Part shown: positions 20,242 through 28,025 of the stretch, in pieces | Position numbering within the stretch: the first letter of the stretch is position 1 | How the letters are laid out: each line of letters starts with the position of its first letter | Assembly: GCA_964360335.1 (NCBI GenBank) | Contig: CAYHVH010000009.1 | Span: 1 to 30,365, forward strand | DNA: 30,365 bases | Reading direction: 5' to 3' | From: CAYHVH01 sp964360335 | Lineage (GTDB): Bacteria > Patescibacteriota > Doudnabacteria > UBA920 > 2-01-FULL-46-14 | Position numbers and translations under genes: made by a program | Notes under the pieces: model-generated | What the model was told of the DNA's origin: nothing | The model's input: only the letters and a program-made list of their open reading frames with translations | Databases searched by the model: none

Positions 20242-21549
20242 ATGTTTAAAAAAATAATGCAAATTTGGCGCCTGCCTGACCTCAGAAACAAGATTTTGAT
20301 GGTGCTTCTGCTGTTGGCGGCCACCAGGCTCCTAGCGGCCGTCCCGATTCCCGGCGTAAATCTTGGCGCCCTGCGCCAGTTTTTCAGCCAAAATCAGCTC
20401 TTCGGCCTCCTGGATATTTTTTCGGGAGGCGGATTGTCAAACCTCTCGATCGCAATGATGGGGGTCGGACCGTACATCACGGCTTCGATCATCATTCAGC
20501 TTCTGGCCATCATCGTTCCGAAGCTGGGCGAACTGCAAAAAGAGGGGGAACAGGGGCGAGCCAAAGTCAACCAGTATACCCGCTATCTTACCGTGCCGCT
20601 GGCAATTTTGCAGGCTTTTGGGACGATCACCTTGATTTCCCGCGGAGCGAGCGGTGGGGTGAACGTTTTGGGAGCGCTGTCGGCCGGGGAGTGGCTCACG
20701 ATTCTGTTTTCGGTGACGGCGGGAACCATGATTTTGATGTGGCTGGGAGAGATTATCACCGAATACGGTATTGGCAACGGCATCTCCCTCATCATTTTTG
20801 CCGGGATTGTGGCGCGGGTCCCCACGGTGGCGGCCCGAACCGTGAATGTCCAGCTTTTAAGTTCCGATAAGTTCCTGGATACTTCGCAGCTGCCGACAAT
20901 TTTGGGGTTTATCCTGATTGCGCTGGTGGTAATTTTGGGGGTGGTGGTGATGACCGAGGCGACGCGCAACATCCCGGTATCCTACGCCAAGCGGGTGCGC
21001 GGCAACAAACTCTACGGCGGAGTGAATACCTATCTCCCTATCCGGATCAACACCGCCGGGGTGATACCCATCATCTTCGCCATTTCCGTGTTGCTGTTTC
21101 CGGGGGTGATCGCCAATTTTCTGGTCAACGCCCGGACCCCGGCGATCGCCAATTTCGCCAGGCAAGTCACCGAGCTGTTCCAGAACCAGACTTTTTACGG
21201 TATCGCCTACTTTTTGCTGGTTGTGGCCTTTACGTACTTTTACACGGCGGTGGTCTTTAATCCCGAGGATATTTCCGATAACATCCAGAAACAGGGCGGT
21301 TTCATCCCCGGGCTGCGGCCGGGGCGCATGACCGCGGACTTTTTGTACCGGGTTTTGAACCGGATTACGCTGGCGGGCGCGGTTTTTCTGGGACTCATCG
21401 CCGTTCTGCCTTTTTTGATGCAGATAGTGACCAAAACCCAGGCCCTAACCATTGGGGGGACTTCCCTGCTGATCGTGGTGGCAGTGGTGATTGAGACGGT
21501 CAAGCAAATTGATTCGCAATTGGTGATGCGCGACTATGAAGGTCTTTAA
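20242..21549 (+). CDS. secY: preprotein translocase subunit SecY
   Basis: SecY is the channel of the Sec translocon. At 435 aa it has ten predicted membrane helices and the signatures GVGPYITASIIIQLL, the cytoplasmic-loop RNIPVSYAKR, and NPEDISDNIQKQGGFIPGLRPG. It would export the secreted hydrolase and HtrA encoded downstream. It overlaps adk by 14 nt. Confidence 0.98.
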   Translation: MFKKIMQIWRLPDLRNKILMVLLLLAATRLLAAVPIPGVNLGALRQFFSQNQLFGLLDIFSGGGLSNLSIAMMGVGPYITASIIIQLLAIIVPKLGELQKEGEQGRAKVNQYTRYLTVPLAILQAFGTITLISRGASGGVNVLGALSAGEWLTILFSVTAGTMILMWLGEIITEYGIGNGISLIIFAGIVARVPTVAARTVNVQLLSSDKFLDTSQLPTILGFILIALVVILGVVVMTEATRNIPVSYAKRVRGNKLYGGVNTYLPIRINTAGVIPIIFAISVLLFPGVIANFLVNARTPAIANFARQVTELFQNQTFYGIAYFLLVVAFTYFYTAVVFNPEDISDNIQKQGGFIPGLRPGRMTADFLYRVLNRITLAGAVFLGLIAVLPFLMQIVTKTQALTIGGTSLLIVVAVVIETVKQIDSQLVMRDYEGL

Positions 21550-22180
21550 TTTAATTTTTTTGGGTCCGCAAGGCTCGGGCAAGGGGACGCAGGTCCGGCT
21601 TTTGGCCGAGGAAATAAATTTGGTCGTCATTGATCTGGGTGCCGTTCTCCGGGAAATCGCCAAAGAGGATACGGAGCTGGGCCGCAAGGTTGAGGAAACG
21701 ATTCACGGTCGCGGCGAGCTGGTGGAGCCGGAACTTGCCGCTGAAGTCATGAAGCAAAAACTTTTAAAAATTTCCCCCGAACAAGGAGTGGTGATCGACG
21801 GCTTTCCCCGCACCCTGCTCCAATATCAGCTAATGAAAAAATTCTGGCCGCAAACTGGCCGCCTGGACGACTACCAGGTGGTGTTTATTGACCTTTCGGA
21901 AGAAGAAGCCATCCAAAGGCTCTCGACGAGGCTCACCTGCGAGCTTTGCGGGGCAGTTTACGTTGCCGGCACCGCAGAGAGTTGCGAGAACTGCGGCGGC
22001 AACCTGATTCACCGCGCCGACGACCGGCCGGAGGCGATCCACCAGCGCTTGGAAATTTACAACGCCGAGACCCTGCCGATGATTAAGGAGCTGGAACAGG
22101 AAGGTCGCGTTGTGCGGATTGACGGCGCGCCCGCGGTTGACGAGGTTCATCGGGAAATTCTTAAAAAACTCAATCTCTAG
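21536..22180 (+). CDS. adk: adenylate kinase
   Basis: It catalyses ATP + AMP to 2 ADP. The product is 214 aa. The P-loop GPQGSGKGT spans 10-18, the AMP site includes DGFPRTL, and the lid domain has the four-cysteine zinc set (CELCG ... CENCG). The active-site residues look complete. The start overlaps the end of secY, as expected for an operon-internal gene. It is followed with no gap by a divergent paralogue. Confidence 0.97.
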   Translation: MKVFNLIFLGPQGSGKGTQVRLLAEEINLVVIDLGAVLREIAKEDTELGRKVEETIHGRGELVEPELAAEVMKQKLLKISPEQGVVIDGFPRTLLQYQLMKKFWPQTGRLDDYQVVFIDLSEEEAIQRLSTRLTCELCGAVYVAGTAESCENCGGNLIHRADDRPEAIHQRLEIYNAETLPMIKELEQEGRVVRIDGAPAVDEVHREILKKLNL

Positions 22181-22831
22181 GTGCGAGGGCCGATTAGCTT
22201 AGTCTTGTTGGGCGACATCGCGGCCGGCAAGGGGACGCAGGCCAAAATTTTGGTGCGGAAATTTCGCCTGCGGCTGATTGAAACCGGGGCTTTTACCCGC
22301 AAATATTGGACCGGGACTTCGAAAGTCAGCCGACGTCTTGAGAAGACCAAACTGGGCAAGCTTACTCCGAGCGATATCATAAAAAAATTTCTCAAGACCT
22401 CGCTCGGTAACCTACCGAAAAACCGCAGCGTCCTTTTGGACGGCGGTAAGATGCCCTCCGAGGCCCGGCTCATATATAACATTTTCAAACGGCAGGGCCG
22501 GAAAGTTTTGGTAATTTACCTGCATACTCCCCACAGCGAAATTTATCGCCGGTTGCGGGGACGCTATTATTGTTCTCGGACGGGCGAGCTCATTACTTTA
22601 TATAAAGGGCCAGAACGCTGTCCGAAATGCGGTTCGTCGCTCATCAAGCGGGCCGACGATGACCCGAAGGCCATCAGAAACCGGATTGCTTATTACGACA
22701 AAATCTACAGCAAGACCGTAAAGTTCTGGCGAGGGCAGGAGCTCCTCAAAATTATCAATGGTCAACAACCGATCCCCAAAGTGACCAAGGACATTGTCCA
22801 GACCATTAACCGGTATTATGGCGCTCATTAA
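22181..22831 (+). CDS. degenerate adenylate-kinase paralogue
   Basis: The product is 216 aa from a GTG that directly follows the adk stop. The P-loop keeps GKGTQ but reads GDIAAGKGT (11-19). The conserved DGFPR, whose arginine holds the substrates, is replaced by DGGKMPS. The lid keeps only a partial zinc set (YYCSRTG ... CPKCG). KRADDDPKAIRNRI after the lid is normal. It is probably a nucleotide-binding paralogue with changed or lost AMP phosphorylation. A similar adk-like gene beside adk occurs in some CPR genomes. It overlaps map by 14 nt. Confidence 0.8.
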   Translation: MRGPISLVLLGDIAAGKGTQAKILVRKFRLRLIETGAFTRKYWTGTSKVSRRLEKTKLGKLTPSDIIKKFLKTSLGNLPKNRSVLLDGGKMPSEARLIYNIFKRQGRKVLVIYLHTPHSEIYRRLRGRYYCSRTGELITLYKGPERCPKCGSSLIKRADDDPKAIRNRIAYYDKIYSKTVKFWRGQELLKIINGQQPIPKVTKDIVQTINRYYGAH

Positions 22832-23585
22832 AACGCCGCAGGAAATTAAGATTTTGCGCGAAGGGGGCCGGATTTTGGCAGGGATTCTGGCCCTCCTGGC
22901 AGAAGCGGTGCGGCCGGGAATTTCGACCTTGGAGCTTGATAGCTTGGCCCGGACAGCGATCGCAAAGGCCGGAGCCGAGGCCGCTTTTCCCGGCTACCAG
23001 ACTCACGCGGACGCTCCTCCCTTTCCCGCTGCTCTCTGCACCTCCATCAATGAGGAGATCGTGCATTGCATTCCGAACGACAAGCGGATTTTGGAGGAAG
23101 GCCAGATTATCGGACTGGATTTGGGGATTAAATACCGCGGCCTCTTTACGGACGCGGCGATAACCGTGGCAGTCGGCGAGGTGAGTGAAGAGACCCAGAG
23201 GCTCATTGCGGTGACCCAGCAAGCTTTGCGGGCAGGGATCAAGGAAGTCAAACCCGGAAAGACCGTCGGCGATATTGCCGTGGCTATCGAGCAGACTGCC
23301 AAACAGGCTGGTTTCGGGGTGGTCCGGGATCTGGTCGGGCACGGCGTCGGGCACGCCGTTCACGAACCGCCGAATGTCCCGAACTACGGTCAGCCCGGCA
23401 CGCTCGAGACGTTGCGGGTGGGGATGGTTTTGGCGATTGAACCGATGTTTACCTTGGGTACGCATCTCGTGAAGTTCCTGGATGATGGCTGGACTGTGGT
23501 CACCGCCGACGGGAGCCTCTCCGCCCATTTCGAACATACGGTTGCCGTCACCGAGCACGGCTCTTTAGTTTTGACCGAGGTTTAA
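22818..23585 (+). CDS. map: methionine aminopeptidase, type I
   Basis: It removes the initiator methionine. The product is 255 aa from ATG 22818 (MALIKTPQEIKILREGGRIL); a TTG 24 nt upstream is less likely. The two-metal ligands are visible: the two Asp in GLDLGIKYRGLFTDAA, the His in GHGVGHAVHEPP, the Glu in AIEPMFTLG, and the Glu of the C-terminal AHFEHTVAVTE. In many bacteria infA and the S13-S11-S4-rpoA-L17 block follow; here the cluster ends with map. Confidence 0.96.
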   Translation: MALIKTPQEIKILREGGRILAGILALLAEAVRPGISTLELDSLARTAIAKAGAEAAFPGYQTHADAPPFPAALCTSINEEIVHCIPNDKRILEEGQIIGLDLGIKYRGLFTDAAITVAVGEVSEETQRLIAVTQQALRAGIKEVKPGKTVGDIAVAIEQTAKQAGFGVVRDLVGHGVGHAVHEPPNVPNYGQPGTLETLRVGMVLAIEPMFTLGTHLVKFLDDGWTVVTADGSLSAHFEHTVAVTEHGSLVLTEV

Positions 23586-23710
23586 AAAAACCGGCACCTA
23601 CAATTTATCGGTTATTCACCAACAACTGCTTATTATTGTCGCTTAACTTCGCTAGTGTACTAAAATTGGGCCGGCCATGAATCTCGAAACTCGGTATTTG
23701 CAATCCATGT

Positions 23711-23748
23711 GGATATTCTAATATTCTTGAGAATGTGAGGATGTTGTA
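23711..23748. promoter_or_regulatory. operator copy 1 before the ArsR-type gene
   Basis: A 38-nt block centred on AATATTCTTGAGAATGT matches operator copy 2 at 32 of 38 positions. It overlaps the -35 box of a candidate promoter (TTCTTG 23724-23729, 17-nt spacer, TAATAT 23747-23752), whose start would lie just before ATG 23762. Binding here would block transcription, the usual ArsR autorepression layout. Confidence 0.7.
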
Positions 23749-23761
23749 ATATATTGATTAT

Positions 23762-24049
23762 ATGACAAATAAAGGCAAAACCGCAAAGCAGTTGGAGCGC
23801 CATTTCAAGGGGATTGCAAACCACCGGCGGATTGAGATTCTTCTTCTGATTGCCCGGGAGCCTGGGATCACCGTGGAGGTGATTGCCGAAACGCTCAAGG
23901 TCAATCTTAAAACCATCTCCGAGCATACACGGCGGTTATTCCAGGCCGGTTTGGTAGACAAACGCTACCGTGGCCGAAACGTGGAACACCGGCTTTCACC
24001 ATACGGTCGGACTTTTTTCAATTTCATTCGGACATTCCAATATTCTTGA
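23762..24049 (+). CDS. ArsR-family winged-helix regulator (95 aa)
   Basis: A winged-helix DNA-binding repressor. The recognition region is ITVEVIAETLKVNLKTISEHTRRLFQAGLVDKRYRGRNVEHRLSPYG (about residues 40-85), the ArsR/HTH_5 pattern. No typical metal-binding cysteines (ELCVCDL) are present, so the ligand is unknown. The last seven codons and the stop lie inside operator copy 2. Repeated operators on both sides suggest self-repression and control of the secreted hydrolase downstream. Confidence 0.8.
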   Translation: MTNKGKTAKQLERHFKGIANHRRIEILLLIAREPGITVEVIAETLKVNLKTISEHTRRLFQAGLVDKRYRGRNVEHRLSPYGRTFFNFIRTFQYS

Positions 24050-24067
24050 GAATGTTGGAATGTTCTA
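24030..24067. promoter_or_regulatory. operator copy 2 at the end of the ArsR-type gene
   Basis: A 30-nt near-palindrome, CATTCCAATATTC and its mirror (24032-24061, 26 of 30 positions self-complementary), inside a 38-nt repeat of operator copy 1. It lies 93-130 nt upstream of the hydrolase start. Confidence 0.75.
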
Positions 24068-24085
24068 CGTTGGCGTTTTGCCCCC

Positions 24086-24110
24086 TTACCCATTCGCGCG
24101 AAAAGGTAAG
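24086..24110. repeat. 25-bp palindromic repeat, copy 1
   Basis: TTACC-CA-TTCGCGCGAA-AA-GGTAA plus a final G. The same 25 nt recur identically at 27941-27965, on the other side of the hydrolase and the small membrane protein gene. Confidence 0.8.
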
Positions 24111-24121
24111 TGGATAAGTTT

Positions 24122-24150
24122 TTGACAGCGGCTTTGCGGTTTGTTAGCCT
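24122..24150 (+). promoter_or_regulatory. candidate promoter of the secreted hydrolase
   Basis: Perfect TTGACA (24122-24127), a 17-nt spacer, and a poor -10 TAGCCT (24145-24150). GGAG at 24151-24154 precedes the ATG by 5 nt, so a start further upstream is also possible. Confidence 0.35.
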
Positions 24151-24159
24151 GGAGTTAGC

Positions 24160-27100
24160 ATGAACACAAAAACCAAAGTGGGATTTTTGGTTCGCATTTG
24201 GCTTTTTGGGATTTTTTTGGCCGCCGTGTTTGCCGGCGCCTTTTTTGTTTTTGTGAGACCGGTTTCGGCAGCCACCGAAGTTACCGGGTCTTTGCTTTTG
24301 GATCAAACCTGGACCAAAGCCCAAAGTCCCTACGTGGTAAAATTTGATGTGTGGACTTCGGGGGTTCGGGTGGAAGCAGGGGCAACCTTGACTATCGAGC
24401 CGGGAGTCGTGGTGAAATTTGACCGGGGTACAACTTTGTCATCAGCGGCTGGCGGAAAAATTATTGCTGTCGGCACTTCTGCCGAACGAATCGTTTTTAC
24501 GGCCTTGACTGACGACACGGTCGCCGGGGACACCAATGGGGACGGGACCGCCACCCAGCCCGAGGTTGCTTTTTGGCTAGGAGTCAGGCTTCGGAATTCT
24601 GCTGACCGCCTCGAGTTTACGGAGCTGCGTTATGGTGATTTTTGTATTGACTCAGACCAAGTTTTAATCATCAAAAATAACAAGTTTTTGGATTGCGGCG
24701 CCGGAATAAATATAAGGTCGGGTTTCGGCGGGCAAGTTTCGGATAACGAGTTTACGAATACTCACCATAACTTCAGTGCAGTTTTTTCTTCGGGGTTTTT
24801 TAAGTCCTTGGAAGACGTGGTTTTTGAAAGAAATCATTTTTCGGGGTGGGCCTACGGTTTTTCCTTCGATGACCTTATCACCGGCCAAGTTACGATCCGG
24901 AACAACGAAATCACCAACAACCGTTTCGGCTTTTTCCGCCTCAGTGGCGGCAACTTTCTTTTGGAGAACAATAACATTTTCGGCAATCTGGAGTATGGGG
25001 CAATCAACTTTGAGTTGAGTTCTCCACTGCCGGCGCAAAATAACTGGTGGGGAGATGCTTCGGGGCCTTTTCATCCCACACTCAATCCGGGTGGACTTGG
25101 GAACGAGGTGTGGGACGGAGTTTTGTTTGACCCCTGGCTGGGGAAGGAAACCAGCCCTCCTCCAGGGCGGAATCCAGTAATTATAATACCGGGGATAATG
25201 GGGACAGAGTTGTTTCAAGATGGGGAACTTGTTTGGCCGAATTTGGCGAAGATGCTATCACCCACTGACGAGTTTATGGACGTACTGATGCTTAATGATT
25301 CAGGAATAAGTTTAAATCAAATTGATGTAGGCGACATTATTAGGAATCCGCTAGGATTATATAATTATAGTCAAAGTCTCATAGATACCCTTATCGACAG
25401 CGGCTATCAAGCGGGGGTTGATCTGTTTGTTTTCCCATACGACTGGAGGCTAGATATAAATAATGTTGCACAGGCATTGAATACTTTTATCGAAACTGGA
25501 ATCGGTTCTGATAAAAAGTTAGACATCATTGCCCATAGTATGGGGGGCCTAATTGCGAAAGAATATATTTTAAACTTCGGAAAGGACAGACTCAATAAAG
25601 TAATCTTTGTAGGCACTCCTCACTTAGGGGCCCCTAGAGCTACTACGATTCCTATCTTTGGTGAACAGCTAGTTGCTCTGTTAGTAAATTTTGCCGAGAT
25701 TAGAAAGATATCGCGCAATATGCCCTCAATTTATGAACTTTTGCCCAATCAGGACTATTTCATCAACTTTGGCGGTTATTTAAAAGTTCAATCATCGGTC
25801 CTCAACTATGCGGATACCAAGACTACTTTGATAACCTTAGGATTGAACAATTTTTTGATAGACGAGGCCGAATTTTTTTATAATTCTGGTATAAACAATC
25901 TGGATCTTAATGGAATTGAGGTATTCAATATCAATGGTTGCAATACTGGGACGCTCAGTATTTTTAAGGTCGATCCATCATTTCCCAAGCTGCCGATGAT
26001 GCCCAAAAGCGTCGCGGGGGACGGTACAGTTCCTCTGGGGAGTAGTAATTTTGTAAGAATATCAAATGAGAACCAGTTCTACGTGAAGGGTATAAAACAT
26101 GATAGGATGATGACTACTAATCCTATTAAGGCACTGATTGTCTCGCTATTGACTGGGTCACCGAAACCTATAGATAATAAAATCACTCAAGATTCAAGTC
26201 AGTGCAAATTACGAGGGAAATCATTCGGAATTTTTAGTCCTGTGAATGTAAAGATATTCGATCAGAACGGAAACTATGCGGGACCCAATGAGCTCGAATC
26301 GTTTGATAATAGTATTCCTGGTGCCACCTATGAAGTTTTGGGTGAAGAAAAATTCATCTTTTTACCTACAGACGAAGGACAAGTCTATCAAGTTGAACTG
26401 GATGCTATTGACCAAGGAAGCTTCGATTTGAAGATCGCCGATGTGGATGGCGAGGTGAGGGGAACAATATATTATCGTGATGTAGACATAGTTCCGGATT
26501 CATTAGCAAAATTCGAGGTTTCCGATACCTTGCTAAACAATTCTATTTCTTTTGACCTTTTGGGGAATAGCAATTTTGTCGAGATTTCCCCGGCTTCGGT
26601 TTTGACCGAAGAGGAAAGTGCTGATGAGAACCCGCCCGTGACTAGTCCTTCGCTCACTGGAATAGCAGGTTTCAACGGCTGGTTTAGATCTGCAGTGGAG
26701 GTTACTTTAACTGCTACAGACGACAACTCCGGAATTTTGCAAACCGAGTATTCATTGGATGGGGGAAGCTCTTGGCATGAGTACTTAGGGCCTTTTGAAG
26801 TCAGTGAAGAAGGCAGCCACCTAATACAATTTTTCTCCACTGATCGGGCTGGGAATCGGGAATTGATTGAAACGGAGGAACTAAGAATTGATGCGACCCC
26901 GCCAGAAATTCGTGTAAGTTTTGATTTGGATATGCAGAATTTTGTTTTTGGGGCCTCTGATAACCTAGATCCGACCCCATCGGTTGTATGTGAGAAGAAG
27001 GTCTGCATAGCTAAGGATCGGGCGGGGAATATATTAGTCCTTACTTATGGGAGAGACGATAAAAAAAATCGGTATGAAATGGAACTGAAATCTTTAAGCT

Positions 27101-27369
27101 ACAATGGTAGCTCATCCAGAAAGTTTAAGGATACTGAATTTGAGATTATGTATGGAGACCGCAGCAATCTTATAAAGGACTTTGCGCAAGAAATCAAGGT
27201 TGAGAACGAGAATTATATTGTGATTGGGTATAAGAAAAAACAGGACTTATCTACGATAAGGACTAAAGTTGCCGGCGGCGTTGAGACGAAAGAGAAAGTT
27301 AAAGGATTGAAATTGTTGGAGTTGATAACAGACAAAGGCGATATTATGATTAAGATAAATGACCCGTGA
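24160..27369 (+). CDS. giant secreted beta-helix / LCAT-like alpha-beta hydrolase (1069 aa)
   Basis: Signal peptide at 1-38 (hydrophobic helix, VSAA end). Residues about 60-330 form a right-handed beta-helix (repeated N-N-x-I/F turns such as IRNNEITNNRFGFF). Residues about 337-660 form an alpha/beta hydrolase of the LCAT/PGAP1 type: IIPGIMGTELF, PYDWRLD, nucleophile elbow AHSMGG with S460, GTPHLGAP, and probable D621 (GDGTVP) and H647 (GIKHDRM). Then comes an OmpL47/Ig-like domain (about 820-915, TATDDNSGILQTEYSLDGG) and a Lys-rich end with no anchor. It is probably a secreted lipase or acyltransferase. GC content falls near 25170, exactly between helix and hydrolase. Confidence 0.85.
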   Translation: MNTKTKVGFLVRIWLFGIFLAAVFAGAFFVFVRPVSAATEVTGSLLLDQTWTKAQSPYVVKFDVWTSGVRVEAGATLTIEPGVVVKFDRGTTLSSAAGGKIIAVGTSAERIVFTALTDDTVAGDTNGDGTATQPEVAFWLGVRLRNSADRLEFTELRYGDFCIDSDQVLIIKNNKFLDCGAGINIRSGFGGQVSDNEFTNTHHNFSAVFSSGFFKSLEDVVFERNHFSGWAYGFSFDDLITGQVTIRNNEITNNRFGFFRLSGGNFLLENNNIFGNLEYGAINFELSSPLPAQNNWWGDASGPFHPTLNPGGLGNEVWDGVLFDPWLGKETSPPPGRNPVIIIPGIMGTELFQDGELVWPNLAKMLSPTDEFMDVLMLNDSGISLNQIDVGDIIRNPLGLYNYSQSLIDTLIDSGYQAGVDLFVFPYDWRLDINNVAQALNTFIETGIGSDKKLDIIAHSMGGLIAKEYILNFGKDRLNKVIFVGTPHLGAPRATTIPIFGEQLVALLVNFAEIRKISRNMPSIYELLPNQDYFINFGGYLKVQSSVLNYADTKTTLITLGLNNFLIDEAEFFYNSGINNLDLNGIEVFNINGCNTGTLSIFKVDPSFPKLPMMPKSVAGDGTVPLGSSNFVRISNENQFYVKGIKHDRMMTTNPIKALIVSLLTGSPKPIDNKITQDSSQCKLRGKSFGIFSPVNVKIFDQNGNYAGPNELESFDNSIPGATYEVLGEEKFIFLPTDEGQVYQVELDAIDQGSFDLKIADVDGEVRGTIYYRDVDIVPDSLAKFEVSDTLLNNSISFDLLGNSNFVEISPASVLTEEESADENPPVTSPSLTGIAGFNGWFRSAVEVTLTATDDNSGILQTEYSLDGGSSWHEYLGPFEVSEEGSHLIQFFSTDRAGNRELIETEELRIDATPPEIRVSFDLDMQNFVFGASDNLDPTPSVVCEKKVCIAKDRAGNILVLTYGRDDKKNRYEMELKSLSYNGSSSRKFKDTEFEIMYGDRSNLIKDFAQEIKVENENYIVIGYKKKQDLSTIRTKVAGGVETKEKVKGLKLLELITDKGDIMIKINDP

Positions 27370-27407
27370 TGAATAAATGCGCTTCAAATACGAGACGCTA
27401 TTTTATT
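27370..27407 (+). terminator. weak hairpin after the hydrolase gene
   Basis: TGAATAAA pairs with TTTATTCA in the first 40 nt after the stop, with GCG/CGC inside. No T-run follows directly. A second small hairpin CCCT/AGGG lies just after. A possible but unproven terminator. Confidence 0.3.
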
Positions 27408-27484
27408 CACCCTAACAATTATCAGGGAAAAAAACCAGGAGTTGTTACTCAATAAATTAATGCAAAAAGAAGGCAAGATTAAAT

Positions 27485-27817
27485 ATGAATATTAGAAATA
27501 AAGTATTGTTATTCATTACTCTATTAATGACAATTGAATTAATTTATTATCCGATTACTAATGTCTTGATGAGTTTTCTTTTTCAAAGATTTAATAACCC
27601 GGTTTTTCAGTCTTCGTTCAGTGAATTGAATAAATTTTCGCGTGTTTCAATATTATTAATTGAGTTTTTATCCGTACTCTACCTTACGCGATTAGGTTTT
27701 TTACACGATTATAAAGTAGCTGCTTTTAAATTTTTGATAATAGCCTCTCTTTTAGTATTGACACTGTTAAGTTTTTTAACATTGTATTTATCGCTTTTTC
27801 TTAGTATTGGATTCTAG
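27485..27817 (+). CDS. small membrane protein, AT-rich (110 aa)
   Basis: Three hydrophobic segments are visible (about residues 7-27, 54-68 and 82-108), with short polar loops containing NPVFQSSFSELNKFSR and a single basic stretch HDYKVAAFK. No family is recognised. Codon use is markedly AT-rich (TTA, ATT, AAT), unlike the ribosomal genes. AAGG about 11 nt before the ATG could be the ribosome-binding site. Its position between the hydrolase and the methyltransferase gives no clear role. Confidence 0.6.
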   Translation: MNIRNKVLLFITLLMTIELIYYPITNVLMSFLFQRFNNPVFQSSFSELNKFSRVSILLIEFLSVLYLTRLGFLHDYKVAAFKFLIIASLLVLTLLSFLTLYLSLFLSIGF

Positions 27818-27940
27818 GACGGAACGACTTTTTGCTATTTAAAAGATCCTCATTAAGTTTAAACGCGTAGCTGGCTTCTGGGGTGGGGAATTCTGAAGAT
27901 AAAATCAAAAATTTCTAAACGATAACCGTTGTCTATGAAT

Positions 27941-27965
27941 TTACCCATTCGCGCGAAAAGGTAAG
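27941..27965. repeat. 25-bp palindromic repeat, copy 2
   Basis: Identical to 24086-24110. The flanks are unrelated between the copies. It sits in the 208-nt gap before the methyltransferase gene, which otherwise has only a weak candidate promoter (TTTTCC 27989-27994, TAAAAT 28013-28018, 18-nt spacer). Confidence 0.8.
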
Positions 27966-28025
27966 CGCTAACAAACCTGCGGGGCCGGTTTTCCTGGATG
28001 AATCGATTGTGATAAAATAAAGGTA

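Noticed and set aside
993..25173. Shared 15-mer CCTCCAGGGCGGAAT at 993-1007 and 25159-25173
   Set aside because: One 15-nt match in 30 kb is near chance expectation, and the flanks are unrelated. The second copy is coding.
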